A stretch of 54,239 nt of DNA from Paraburkholderia madseniana (GTDB taxonomy: Bacteria > Pseudomonadota > Gammaproteobacteria > Burkholderiales > Burkholderiaceae), in the NCBI RefSeq assembly GCF_009690905.1, contig NZ_VOSW01000064.1, positions 1 to 54,239 on the forward strand, written 5' to 3'. Numbering within the stretch: position 1 is the stretch's first letter; each line of letters opens with the position of its first letter. Shown in pieces: positions 42,472 to 50,679 of the stretch. Made by a program: the position numbers and the translations under genes. The notes beneath the pieces are model-generated. The model ran no database searches, had not been told where the DNA came from, and saw only the letters and a list, made by a program, of their open reading frames with translations.

Positions 42472-44862
42472 TCAATCCGCCATCGCGTCGAGTTGCAGTT
42501 CACCGGCATCGCCGCGCGCCGCCACACCCAGCGTGTCGACGGCGAAGCTATCCGGCAGGCAGACGATCGTCTGGAACTGACGGAACGAAGCGCCCTTGTG
42601 GTCGTCGGTGAAGCGCAGTTCGATGCGGCCGTTCTCGCGCTTGAGGAAGTCGCGCACCGCGTCCATGCCGACGCCACGGCCCGATACTTCCGTCACCGTT
42701 GCGGCGGTCGAGAAGCCCGGCCGGAAAATGAACTCGGCGATGGCTTCGTCGCTCAGGTGTTCGTCGCTGCCGATCCAGCCGCGCTCGACGGCAATGCCGC
42801 GAATCCGTTCGAGTGCGAGGCCGCGGCCGTCGTCGCTGAGCGTGATCTGCAGCGCGCCGCTGTCCACGCCCACTTCGATATCGATGGTGCCGGCCGGCTT
42901 CTTGCCGTGTGCGCTGCGCGCTTCGGCAGTCTCGATACCGTGGTCCATCGAATTGCGCAGCAGATGCATGAACACGTTGTTCAAGGTGCCACCCGCCTGG
43001 CCGCGCAGACGGTAGCCGTTGTCGTCGATGCGTACGGCCGGCGCCGGCTTCCCCAGTTCCTGCGCCAACGAAGGCAGCGAGTCCAGCACGCCGGAGAGCG
43101 CATCGCGCACGCTTTCGCTGCCCAAGGCGCGCAAGGTCCGGCGCAGCGCATCGCGCATCGACTGCAATTCGTGGAGTTCGCCGGCGTTCGTCTTGTCCAG
43201 CATGCTCAGGGTCTGCTGAATCTGATCCTTCTCGACCATCACGTAGCGGCCAGCGTTGCCGGCGCTATTCGCTCCGGCCTTGCTCTTGCGGCCGAGGCTA
43301 TGTTCGTTGATCTTCGCGTAGCTCTCGATCGCCTCGCGCACGCGCGTCAGCTCCTGCATCAGGTGTTCCTGATCCCACGAACGGTCCGCGTCCGGTTGGC
43401 GCAGTTCGTGATAGCTCTGCTCGGTTTCATGAACGACGTCAGTCAGGTGCGCCAGGTTGTAGGTCCGCGCATTGCCCTTGATGGTGTGCATGTTGCGGAA
43501 CAGCTCGGCGATCGCCGCATGGTCCGCTTCCGAGTGCTTGCGAATGATGCGCTCGTTCTCGCTGACAAAACCCGCGGAGCTTTCAATGAAATGATGGAAC
43601 TTCTCTTCGCTCACCGCGAGAATCTCGCCGATCATGTCGAGACGGCGGCGCTGTTCGCTGGCTTCCGCAGCGAGCTTGCGCAGTTCGGTGACGTCGCGCA
43701 CGCACAGCATCAAGCGCCCGATAACGTCGTTTTCGTCGGTGATCGCCGACCAGCTTAGGTCGAGAATCTTCACGCGGCCATCGGGCATGCGCTTCGAAAT
43801 TTCGCCGACCAGCAGATGCTGATTGAACGCGAAGTTGATGCAGTCTTCGCCAAGGCACGCATGCGCGGCAGCATCGACTTGCGAGAGCACGTCCGAGCCG
43901 AGATCGGTATCCGAGAACACCAGATCCATCAGGCCGCGCCCGGCGATGTCTTTCGTTTCGAAGATGTCTTCCAGATACGCCGAGTACTCCGAGTGGATCA
44001 CGGCGCCGTCGATCACCGTCAAGATACCTTGCTGCATGTTCTGCAACATGGCCTGGATGTCGGCGGTCTTCTGCTTGAGTTGCGCCGAGCTTTCCTGGAT
44101 CTTTTCGATCATGCCGTTGAAGGCAACGATCGAATGGCCGATCTCATCCAGCCGGCCCACCGGCACGCGGCGCGTGAAATCCTGGCTCGACGCGATCTCG
44201 CTCATCATGGCTTGCATGCGGCTGAGCGGGCGAGTGATCTGACGGTAGAGCAGCGTGCCGATGAAGGTCAGCAGAATGATCGCAATACCGGTCACGATGG
44301 CGATGGCCGTCGTGGTTGTAGAAAGCGTGGCGTTCAGTGCGGTGATTGCATCGTCTTTCTGACGGTTCTTCTCGACACGCAGGGTCTCGACGATGCCTTC
44401 GAGTTCGTCGCGATACTGGGCGACGTTGGCGAACAGATACGCTTGCGCGAGTTCGTTCTTGCCGTCGGCCTTCATTTTCGCCGTCTCGGTGATCGCGGTG
44501 AAGTAGTTCTCGAGGCTGTCATTAGCCTGGGAAACGAGGCCTTGCTGGGCATGGCTCGCGGCATCTTTGCCTTGCAGCGCGAGAGCCTGTTGCAACGAGG
44601 CTTTTTTCTTCTTCAGTTCGTCTTGTGCCTGGGCGACCATGTTGGCGTCCGGCGCGTAGACCAAGGTCATGGTCGCGAGCTGTACGTCTTTGACTTGCGA
44701 GACGAGGTCAGCGGAAGCCAGCGCACTGGGGACGACGCCCTCGGTCACCTTGCGCACTTCGCCTGCGCTGCCACGCGTTTGATACACGGCGTAGCCACCG
44801 ATTGCCGACAAGGCGACGAACATCAAGACAACCAATAGCGTGATGCGATGACGGATAGTCAT
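42472..44862 (-). CDS. Membrane CheA-like histidine kinase (sensor-HAMP-PAS-HPt-HATPase)
   Basis: A 796-residue kinase. TM1 (about 7-27) and TM2 (about 187-207) bracket a four-helix-bundle-like sensor, then HAMP (about 205-260), PAS (about 270-390), and an HPt domain with the acceptor His459 in MHTIKGNART. A dimerisation-like helical stretch follows, then a CheA-type ATPase with HLLRNSMDHGIE (about 633-644), DDGRGL (677-682) and GRGVGMDAV (728-736). There is no CheW-like regulatory domain at the end; instead the tail contains GELQL. It therefore fuses receptor and kinase in one chain, which would remove the need for a CheW-coupled array. It is the first gene of a five-gene operon with CheY. 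Confidence 0.85.
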   Translation of the reverse strand: MTIRHRITLLVVLMFVALSAIGGYAVYQTRGSAGEVRKVTEGVVPSALASADLVSQVKDVQLATMTLVYAPDANMVAQAQDELKKKKASLQQALALQGKDAASHAQQGLVSQANDSLENYFTAITETAKMKADGKNELAQAYLFANVAQYRDELEGIVETLRVEKNRQKDDAITALNATLSTTTTAIAIVTGIAIILLTFIGTLLYRQITRPLSRMQAMMSEIASSQDFTRRVPVGRLDEIGHSIVAFNGMIEKIQESSAQLKQKTADIQAMLQNMQQGILTVIDGAVIHSEYSAYLEDIFETKDIAGRGLMDLVFSDTDLGSDVLSQVDAAAHACLGEDCINFAFNQHLLVGEISKRMPDGRVKILDLSWSAITDENDVIGRLMLCVRDVTELRKLAAEASEQRRRLDMIGEILAVSEEKFHHFIESSAGFVSENERIIRKHSEADHAAIAELFRNMHTIKGNARTYNLAHLTDVVHETEQSYHELRQPDADRSWDQEHLMQELTRVREAIESYAKINEHSLGRKSKAGANSAGNAGRYVMVEKDQIQQTLSMLDKTNAGELHELQSMRDALRRTLRALGSESVRDALSGVLDSLPSLAQELGKPAPAVRIDDNGYRLRGQAGGTLNNVFMHLLRNSMDHGIETAEARSAHGKKPAGTIDIEVGVDSGALQITLSDDGRGLALERIRGIAVERGWIGSDEHLSDEAIAEFIFRPGFSTAATVTEVSGRGVGMDAVRDFLKRENGRIELRFTDDHKGASFRQFQTIVCLPDSFAVDTLGVAARGDAGELQLDAMAD

Positions 44863-45184
44863 GTGAAACCCCCGGGGGTATGGCCTTCGCGTCAGCCCTC
44901 GATCGGGGCAGCGCGTTATTTGCGAAATCTGGTCGTGTGTACAGCACAGGCCATTATTCTGGCCGCATGTTACTAAGCGATGACTACGGGGTTTTTGGCC
45001 ACGTCCGGAGGGTTAAATATTCTTCTAAAGTTCTTGGTTTTAAGGCCGTTAACACAGGCCTTTTTGATTTGCGCGTTGTAGTGCGCAGTGCTTTTGCAAA
45101 AGCGTACATTGCGTTGACATACGCCGTCAGGTGAACGGGTAACTGAACAGCAAATCGAGCGGCAAATGTTCTGCGCCAGGTCCG
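44863..45184. other. Upstream region of the chemosensory operon
   Basis: A 322-base gap between the kinase start and the alkylation-repair stop. It must hold the operon promoter (minus strand), which I could not pinpoint. It contains CCCCCGGGGG just before the kinase ATG, a 14-bp perfect palindrome GCTTTTGCAAAAGC at 45090-45103, and a small hairpin (AAGGCC/GGCCTT, 45042-45062) followed by T's. No coding sequence is convincing here. Confidence 0.5.
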
Positions 45185-45880
45185 TCAGCGAATCGGCGGC
45201 AGATGCTTCGACGCCTCGCGCACGGTAAGCGGCGACATGATGTCCCGCGAAGCGGAAAGAAAGGTGCTCACCGCGTCGGGAGCATGCCACGCGTAGTCCC
45301 GCAACGCCCAACCGATGGCCTTACGGATGAAGAAGTCGCTTTCCGCGGCCAGCGAACGCGCGTACCCGAACAGGCGCTCTTCGTCGGTATGCTCGCGCCA
45401 GCCGAGTTGATGAATCATGGCAATGCGCCGAACCCACAGCGATTCGTGCTGGAGTGCCGCGTCCATTGCGGCCTGCACATCCGGTGTGTGTGCTCGCGCC
45501 GCTTTCAGAATGTCGCCGACGACACCCGCCAGCGGATCGATCGAATCCCACCAGGCGCTCCGCTGTGCGAGCTTTAATAAGTGTGCGATGTCTGCTGCCG
45601 CAAGCGTCTTCCATTTGCGCGCCAACAGATCGGTCGCGACGTACTGGAATTCGCGTTCCGGCATCCACCATAGGACATTCGCACACGCCAGCAGATGATC
45701 GGTATTCTCTACCGTCAGCCGCTTGAACACCGGCAATACCGCTTGCCTCCGTAGCGGTGTCGGCACACCGATGAACTCGAAGTGGTCACGCATGTAAGCG
45801 CCCATCGCAAGCGCGCGTTGAGCGTCGGCGTGCGGCACGAGTGCCGCCTTGATTTCTTCACCGAAAGCGTCGGGCGTCAT
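45185..45880 (-). CDS. DNA alkylation repair protein, AlkD-like HEAT-repeat family
   Basis: A 231-residue all-helical protein. The family phrases are GVPTPLRRQAVLPVFKRL, WWMPEREFQYVATDLL, SAWWDSIDPLAG, LWVRRIAMIHQLG and DFFIRKAIGWALRDYAWHAPDAV. The two Trp/Asp-bearing segments (WWDSID; FIRKAIGWALRDY) match AlkD, which excises positively charged alkylated bases without flipping them. Length is normal. It is on the same strand as the efflux operon but separated by 150 bases with two copies of the directional repeat. Confidence 0.9.
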   Translation of the reverse strand: MTPDAFGEEIKAALVPHADAQRALAMGAYMRDHFEFIGVPTPLRRQAVLPVFKRLTVENTDHLLACANVLWWMPEREFQYVATDLLARKWKTLAAADIAHLLKLAQRSAWWDSIDPLAGVVGDILKAARAHTPDVQAAMDAALQHESLWVRRIAMIHQLGWREHTDEERLFGYARSLAAESDFFIRKAIGWALRDYAWHAPDAVSTFLSASRDIMSPLTVREASKHLPPIR

Positions 45881-45937
45881 TGGGGAAATGCTCCGTGTGA
45901 ATGGAAAGTAACGCGCAGGTGGCTGCGTTCGGGCGGC

Positions 45938-46024
45938 CTCCCGAATCTTCTCACCTTCGAATCGAAAGTGCGTCGACAGGTAGCAACATTATCACCGCAC
46001 ACGCTCCCGAATGTTCTCACCTGT
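45938..46024 (+). repeat. Directional 3'-flank motif, two copies
   Basis: Copies at 45938-45958 (spacer AATCTT) and 46004-46024 (spacer AATGTT, then TGT), 66 bases apart, between the alkylation repair start and the outer-membrane-channel stop at 46031. The nearer copy lies six bases beyond that stop. Confidence 0.6.
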
Positions 46025-46030
46025 CGGCTT

Positions 46031-47467
46031 TTAGCTTCCCTCCCAACCGCCGCCTAATACCTTGTACAAGGTCACTAGATTGGCCTGTCGCGACAGACTA
46101 TCCGACGCGAGTTGCTGCTGCGCGGTGTAGAGCGTGCGTTGCGCGTCGAGGAACGTGAGGAAGCTGTCCGTGCCCGCCTTGTAGCGCGCCTGAGCAAGCG
46201 TGTAGTACCGGTGCGACGACGCCACATAGTCGCGATCCGCCTCCACCTGATCGACGTAAGTTGCACGCGCTGTCAGCGCGTTCGCGACTTCTTTGAATGC
46301 TGTCTGAATCGTGCTCTCGTAATCGGCGACCTCGATTTGCTTCTCGATCGTGGCGACGTCGAGCGATGCCTTGTTACTGCCGTAATCGAAGATCGGCACC
46401 GACACGCTCGGCGCGAATGCCCAGGCACCTGTACCCGCTTTGAACAAACTTGAAAGCGTCGAACTCGACGTACCGGCCGAAGCCGTCAGCTCGATCTTCG
46501 GAAAGAACGCAGCGCGCGCGGCGCCGATGTTCGCATTCGCCGCCTTCAGCGCATGCTCCGCCTGCACGATGTCGGGACGACGGGTGAGCAGCAGTGACGG
46601 CACGCCCGCACCGATGTCGGCGAACATCGACTCGTCGTCGAATTCGCGAGCGGGCGGAAGGTCGTCGGGAATCGGCGCGCCGAGCACGGCGATCAGGTTG
46701 TTGCGGTCCTGCGCGACGGCACGCCGGTAAGACGCAAGGCTCGCCTTCGAGCTCGCCAATGAGTTTTGCGCCTGCTGCACGTCGAGCATCGACGAATTGC
46801 CCAACTCCTGAATGCGCTTGGTCACGTCGTATGTCGACTGGTCCGCTTTGACCGTGTCTTCGGTGATTTGCAGGAGACGTTCGTCGGACAGCAGGGTCAG
46901 GTAGTCGGTCGCTACTGTCGCGATCAGGCTGATCTGTGTGCTCTGCCGCGACGCATCCGTCGCGAGATAGTTTTCCATGGCCTGACGCTTGAGGCTGCGC
47001 AAGCGTCCGAAGAAGTCGATCTCCCATGACGTGGTGCCGACGCTCGCGTCGCTGGAACTGGTCGTCACGCCTGAGGCGCGCTCGCGGGTCAGGCTGCCGC
47101 TCGCGCTGATCGACGGTGCGAGCACGGCACGCGTGATGCGGTATTGCGCCTCGTATTCGGCCACGTTCAACGCGGCCACGCGCAGGTCGCGGTTGTTGTC
47201 GAGCGCGATCTGGATCAGCCGTTGCAGACGTTCGTCGCGAAAGAAGCTGCGCCAGGCCATGTCGGCGCCGAGCGGCGGTGGGGTAGTGGTCGTGCTCGGC
47301 GTCGCGGTGGACGCTGCCGCGGCGCTCGTGCTCTCGTACGCCTCGCCTTTTGGATAAGCCACCGCGACGGGTGCCGCAGGTCGTTCATAGTGCGGGTCTA
47401 GCGTACACCCCGTCAGCATGGCAACGGCAAACGCCACCACGCATGCGCTCAATTTGAGTCTCATCAT
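46031..47467 (-). CDS. Outer membrane efflux lipoprotein (NodT/OprM family)
   Basis: A 478-residue outer-membrane channel with a lipobox signal peptide (AMLTGCTLDPHYERP). It also has a Thr/Ser-rich linker (TSAAAASTATPSTTTTPPP) and two OEP repeats (SISASGSLTRE, IGAARAAFFPKIELTASAG). This is the TolC-like partner of an RND pump. Its ATG overlaps the RND stop by four bases (ATGA), so it is the third, coupled gene of the operon. Length is normal. The directional repeat begins six bases after the stop. Confidence 0.93.
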   Translation of the reverse strand: MMRLKLSACVVAFAVAMLTGCTLDPHYERPAAPVAVAYPKGEAYESTSAAAASTATPSTTTTPPPLGADMAWRSFFRDERLQRLIQIALDNNRDLRVAALNVAEYEAQYRITRAVLAPSISASGSLTRERASGVTTSSSDASVGTTSWEIDFFGRLRSLKRQAMENYLATDASRQSTQISLIATVATDYLTLLSDERLLQITEDTVKADQSTYDVTKRIQELGNSSMLDVQQAQNSLASSKASLASYRRAVAQDRNNLIAVLGAPIPDDLPPAREFDDESMFADIGAGVPSLLLTRRPDIVQAEHALKAANANIGAARAAFFPKIELTASAGTSSSTLSSLFKAGTGAWAFAPSVSVPIFDYGSNKASLDVATIEKQIEVADYESTIQTAFKEVANALTARATYVDQVEADRDYVASSHRYYTLAQARYKAGTDSFLTFLDAQRTLYTAQQQLASDSLSRQANLVTLYKVLGGGWEGS

Positions 47468-50400
47468 TCAACACCTTCCTGTTGCTTGGCATCGCCGTGT
47501 TCGCCGAACAGGCGGCGCACGACGACAAAGAACACCGGCACGAAAAAGATGGCGAGCAACGTCGCGGCGATCATGCCGCCCATCACGCCGGTGCCAATCG
47601 CATGCCGGCTCGCCGAACCGGCGCCTGTGCTGATGACCAGCGGCAGTACGCCGAACACGAAAGCGAGCGATGTCATCAGAATCGGCCGCAGACGCAGTCG
47701 CGCGGCTTCCAGCGTGGCGTCGATCAGGCTATGGCCCTGCGCTTGCAGGTCCTTGGCGAATTCGACGATCAGGATCGCGTTCTTGGTGGAGAGCCCGATG
47801 GTCGCGAGCAAGCCGACCTTGAAGTAGATATCGTCGGACAGCCCGCGAATATGCGCACCCAGTACCGCGCCGAGCACGCCGAGCGGTACGACCAGAATCA
47901 CCGCGATCGGAATGGACCAGCTCTCGTACAGACCGGCCAGACAGAGGAACACCACGACCAGCGAAATCGCGTACAGGTAGATCGCCTGCGATCCGGCAAG
48001 GCGCTCCTGGTACGACTGCCCGGTCCAGTCGATGCCGAAGCCGGCGGGCAGCTTCTTCACGAGCGCGTCGACGGCGGCCATTGCCTGGCCCGTGCTGGTG
48101 TTCGCACCGGTTTGCGCGGTGATTTCCATCGCCAGCGTGCGGTTGAAGCGTTCGATCTGCGGCGGCCCGAAGGTCCATTTGCCGGTAGAGAACGCGGAGA
48201 ACGGGACCATCTGGCCGTCGTAGCCTGCGGTGGTCGTACTGCTAGTGCTGCTCGTGCTTGTAGTCGAGGTGCTGCTTGAAGTACTCGAACTGCTGGTCGT
48301 GCTGGACTTCACATACCATCGTCCAATATCGGACGGCATCATCCGGTAAGGCGCGTCGGCCTGCACATAGACCTTCTGGATGCGTCCCGTATCGACGTAG
48401 TTGTTCACGTAAGTCGAGCCGAACGCCGTCTGCAACGTGTCGTTCACGTCAGCGATTGAAAGTCCGAGCGCACTCGCCTTCTCGCGATCGATATCGACAT
48501 GGAACTGCGGCGTATCGTCGAGGCCACCGGGACGCATGCTGGCTAGCGCGCTGTCCTGCGCGGCGAGCGCGATCAATTGCTGGCGCGCGGCCATCAGCTT
48601 GTCATGACCCTGCCCGGCGCGATCTTCCAGTTCGAAGTCGAGACCGCTCTGCGTGCCGAGTTCCTGAATGGCCGGCGGATTGAGCGCGACAATCTGCGCG
48701 TCGTGCGAGGCGGCGAAGTGCATGTTGGCGCGCTGGATGATCGCCGCCGCCGAACCGTCGCTGGCGCGCCGCGTGCTCCAGTCCTTGAGCCTGACAAACG
48801 CCAGGCCGTTGTTCTGCCCCGAGCCGTTGAAGCTGAAGCCGGTCAGCGCGATGATCTTGTCCACCTGCGGAAGACCGAGGTAATACGCCTCGACCTGTTT
48901 CACGACTTCCAGCGTCTGCGCGGCAGGTGTGCCGGCGGGCGCGGAAATCGACGTGATGATGAACCCCTGATCCTCGTCCGGCAGATAGGACGACGGCAGC
49001 TTCATGAAGAGCAGCGCAACCACGCCTCCAATCAGCAGGTAGATCACCATATAGCGCATCGGCTTGCCGATCACACGCGCAACCGTCGAGTCGTAACGAT
49101 CGGTTCCACGAGTCAGCACACGGTTGAACCAGCCGAGCACGCCGCGCTTCGTGTGGTACTCGACGTCCGCGCGCCGCAGCATGGTCGCGCACAGCGCCGG
49201 TGTCAGCGTCAATGCGAGGAACACGGAGAGCAGCATCGCCGCGACGATCGTGATCGAGAACTGCCGGTAGATCGCGCCCGTGGACCCCGAGAAAAACGCC
49301 ATTGGAATGAACACGGCGATCAGCACGGTCGTAATGCCGACCAGTGCGCTGGTGATCTGCTTCATCGCCTTGCGCGTGGCTTCGATCGGCGATAGACCCT
49401 CTTCCGCGATCAGCCGCTCGACGTTTTCCACGACCACGATCGCGTCGTCCACCAGCAGGCCGATAGCGAGCACGAGCCCGAACATCGACAACACGTTGAT
49501 CGAAAATCCCACCGCCGACATCACCGCAAACGTGCCGAGCAACGCAACGGGCACGACAATGGTCGGAATCAACGTCGCGCGCAGGTTTTGCAGGAACACG
49601 TACATCACGACGAAGACCAGCATCACCGCTTCGATCAGCGTCTTCACCACTTCTTCGATCGAGATGCGCACGAACGGCGTAGTGTCGTACGGATAGTCGA
49701 CCACCACGTTATGCGGCAATTGCCCGCTCAGTTCGTTGAGCTTGGCACGCACCGCTTTGGCTACGCTCATCGCGTTCGCGCCGCTCGCCAGTTTGACCGC
49801 GAGCGAGGCCGCCGGCTTGCCGTTCAGACGCGATTCCGTGCTGTAGTCGTCGCCGCCGACCTCGACCCGCGCGACGTCCTTCAGCATGACCTTTGAGCCG
49901 TCGCTGTTCACGCGCAGCAGGATCGAGCCGAACTGCGCGGGCGTGGTGAGCAGGCTCGATGCCGAAATGGTCGCGTTGAGCGCCTGCGTCTTCGTGGACG
50001 GCGAGCCGCCGATCTGGCCGACCGAGAGTTGCACGTTCTGATTCGTGATCGCGGTGGTGACGTCGCCGGCAGTCAGACCGACTGCCTGCAGCTTCACCGG
50101 ATCGAGCCAGATGCGCATGGCGTGCTGCGCGCCGAACAGCGTCACGTCGCCGACGCCGTCGATCTGCGTGAGCGGATCTTCGATCTGCGTTGCGATGATG
50201 TTGCCGAGATCGATGGAATTCATGCTGCCGTCAGAGGACGACAGCGACACGATCATCAGAAACGCATTGGCTGCCTTCGCCACTTGCACACCCTGGTCCT
50301 GCACTGTCTGCGGCAGCGACGAACTGGCCTGTTCGACCTTGTTTTGCACCTGCACCTGGGCGATGTCGGCATTGGTGCCTTGCTGGAACGTGAGCGTGAT

Positions 50401-50667
50401 GGTGGCCTGTCCGGCCGAACTGCTGGTAGACGACATGTAGAGCAGATGATCGATGCCGCTCAGTTTCTGCTCGATCACCTGTGTGACGGTGGTCGCCACG
50501 GTTTCAGCCGAGGCGCCCGGATAAGTCGCCGTGATCTGCACGGAGACCGGCGCGACGCTTGGATACTGTTCGACCGGAAGCGTCCCGATGGAGGCGCCGC
50601 CGATCATCATGATGACGATGGCGATGACCCACGCGAGGATCGGTCGGTTGATAAAGAAACCTGCCAT
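47464..50667 (-). CDS. RND efflux pump inner-membrane transporter (HAE1/AcrB-like) with Ser/Thr insert
   Basis: A 1067-residue AcrB/MexB-type proton antiporter of normal architecture, starting MAGFFINRPILAWVIAIVIM. It has the Asp-Asp proton relay in TM4 (GLLVDDAIVVVENVERL) and GFSFNGSGQNNGLAFVRL in the porter domain. It binds drugs in the periplasm and membrane and exports them through the adaptor and outer-membrane channel. Where AcrB has DGQMVPFSAF directly after WYV, this protein carries about 28 Ser/Thr residues (encoded at about 48228-48309). It begins 12 bases after the adaptor gene. Substrates are unknown; Burkholderia Amr/Bpe pumps expel aminoglycosides, macrolides and others. Confidence 0.95.
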   Translation of the reverse strand: MAGFFINRPILAWVIAIVIMMIGGASIGTLPVEQYPSVAPVSVQITATYPGASAETVATTVTQVIEQKLSGIDHLLYMSSTSSSAGQATITLTFQQGTNADIAQVQVQNKVEQASSSLPQTVQDQGVQVAKAANAFLMIVSLSSSDGSMNSIDLGNIIATQIEDPLTQIDGVGDVTLFGAQHAMRIWLDPVKLQAVGLTAGDVTTAITNQNVQLSVGQIGGSPSTKTQALNATISASSLLTTPAQFGSILLRVNSDGSKVMLKDVARVEVGGDDYSTESRLNGKPAASLAVKLASGANAMSVAKAVRAKLNELSGQLPHNVVVDYPYDTTPFVRISIEEVVKTLIEAVMLVFVVMYVFLQNLRATLIPTIVVPVALLGTFAVMSAVGFSINVLSMFGLVLAIGLLVDDAIVVVENVERLIAEEGLSPIEATRKAMKQITSALVGITTVLIAVFIPMAFFSGSTGAIYRQFSITIVAAMLLSVFLALTLTPALCATMLRRADVEYHTKRGVLGWFNRVLTRGTDRYDSTVARVIGKPMRYMVIYLLIGGVVALLFMKLPSSYLPDEDQGFIITSISAPAGTPAAQTLEVVKQVEAYYLGLPQVDKIIALTGFSFNGSGQNNGLAFVRLKDWSTRRASDGSAAAIIQRANMHFAASHDAQIVALNPPAIQELGTQSGLDFELEDRAGQGHDKLMAARQQLIALAAQDSALASMRPGGLDDTPQFHVDIDREKASALGLSIADVNDTLQTAFGSTYVNNYVDTGRIQKVYVQADAPYRMMPSDIGRWYVKSSTTSSSSTSSSTSTTSTSSTSSTTTAGYDGQMVPFSAFSTGKWTFGPPQIERFNRTLAMEITAQTGANTSTGQAMAAVDALVKKLPAGFGIDWTGQSYQERLAGSQAIYLYAISLVVVFLCLAGLYESWSIPIAVILVVPLGVLGAVLGAHIRGLSDDIYFKVGLLATIGLSTKNAILIVEFAKDLQAQGHSLIDATLEAARLRLRPILMTSLAFVFGVLPLVISTGAGSASRHAIGTGVMGGMIAATLLAIFFVPVFFVVVRRLFGEHGDAKQQEGVE

Positions 50668-50679
50668 GAGTGTCTCGCT

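Noticed and set aside
45026..45052. TAAA-N15-GCCGTTAA, close to the FliA/sigma-28 consensus
   Set aside because: It points away from the chemosensory operon on the plus strand, no gene lies downstream in that direction, and it overlaps a small hairpin; likely chance.
44880..45134. 84-codon plus-strand frame before the kinase
   Set aside because: No ribosome-binding site or family; lies in the operon's control region.
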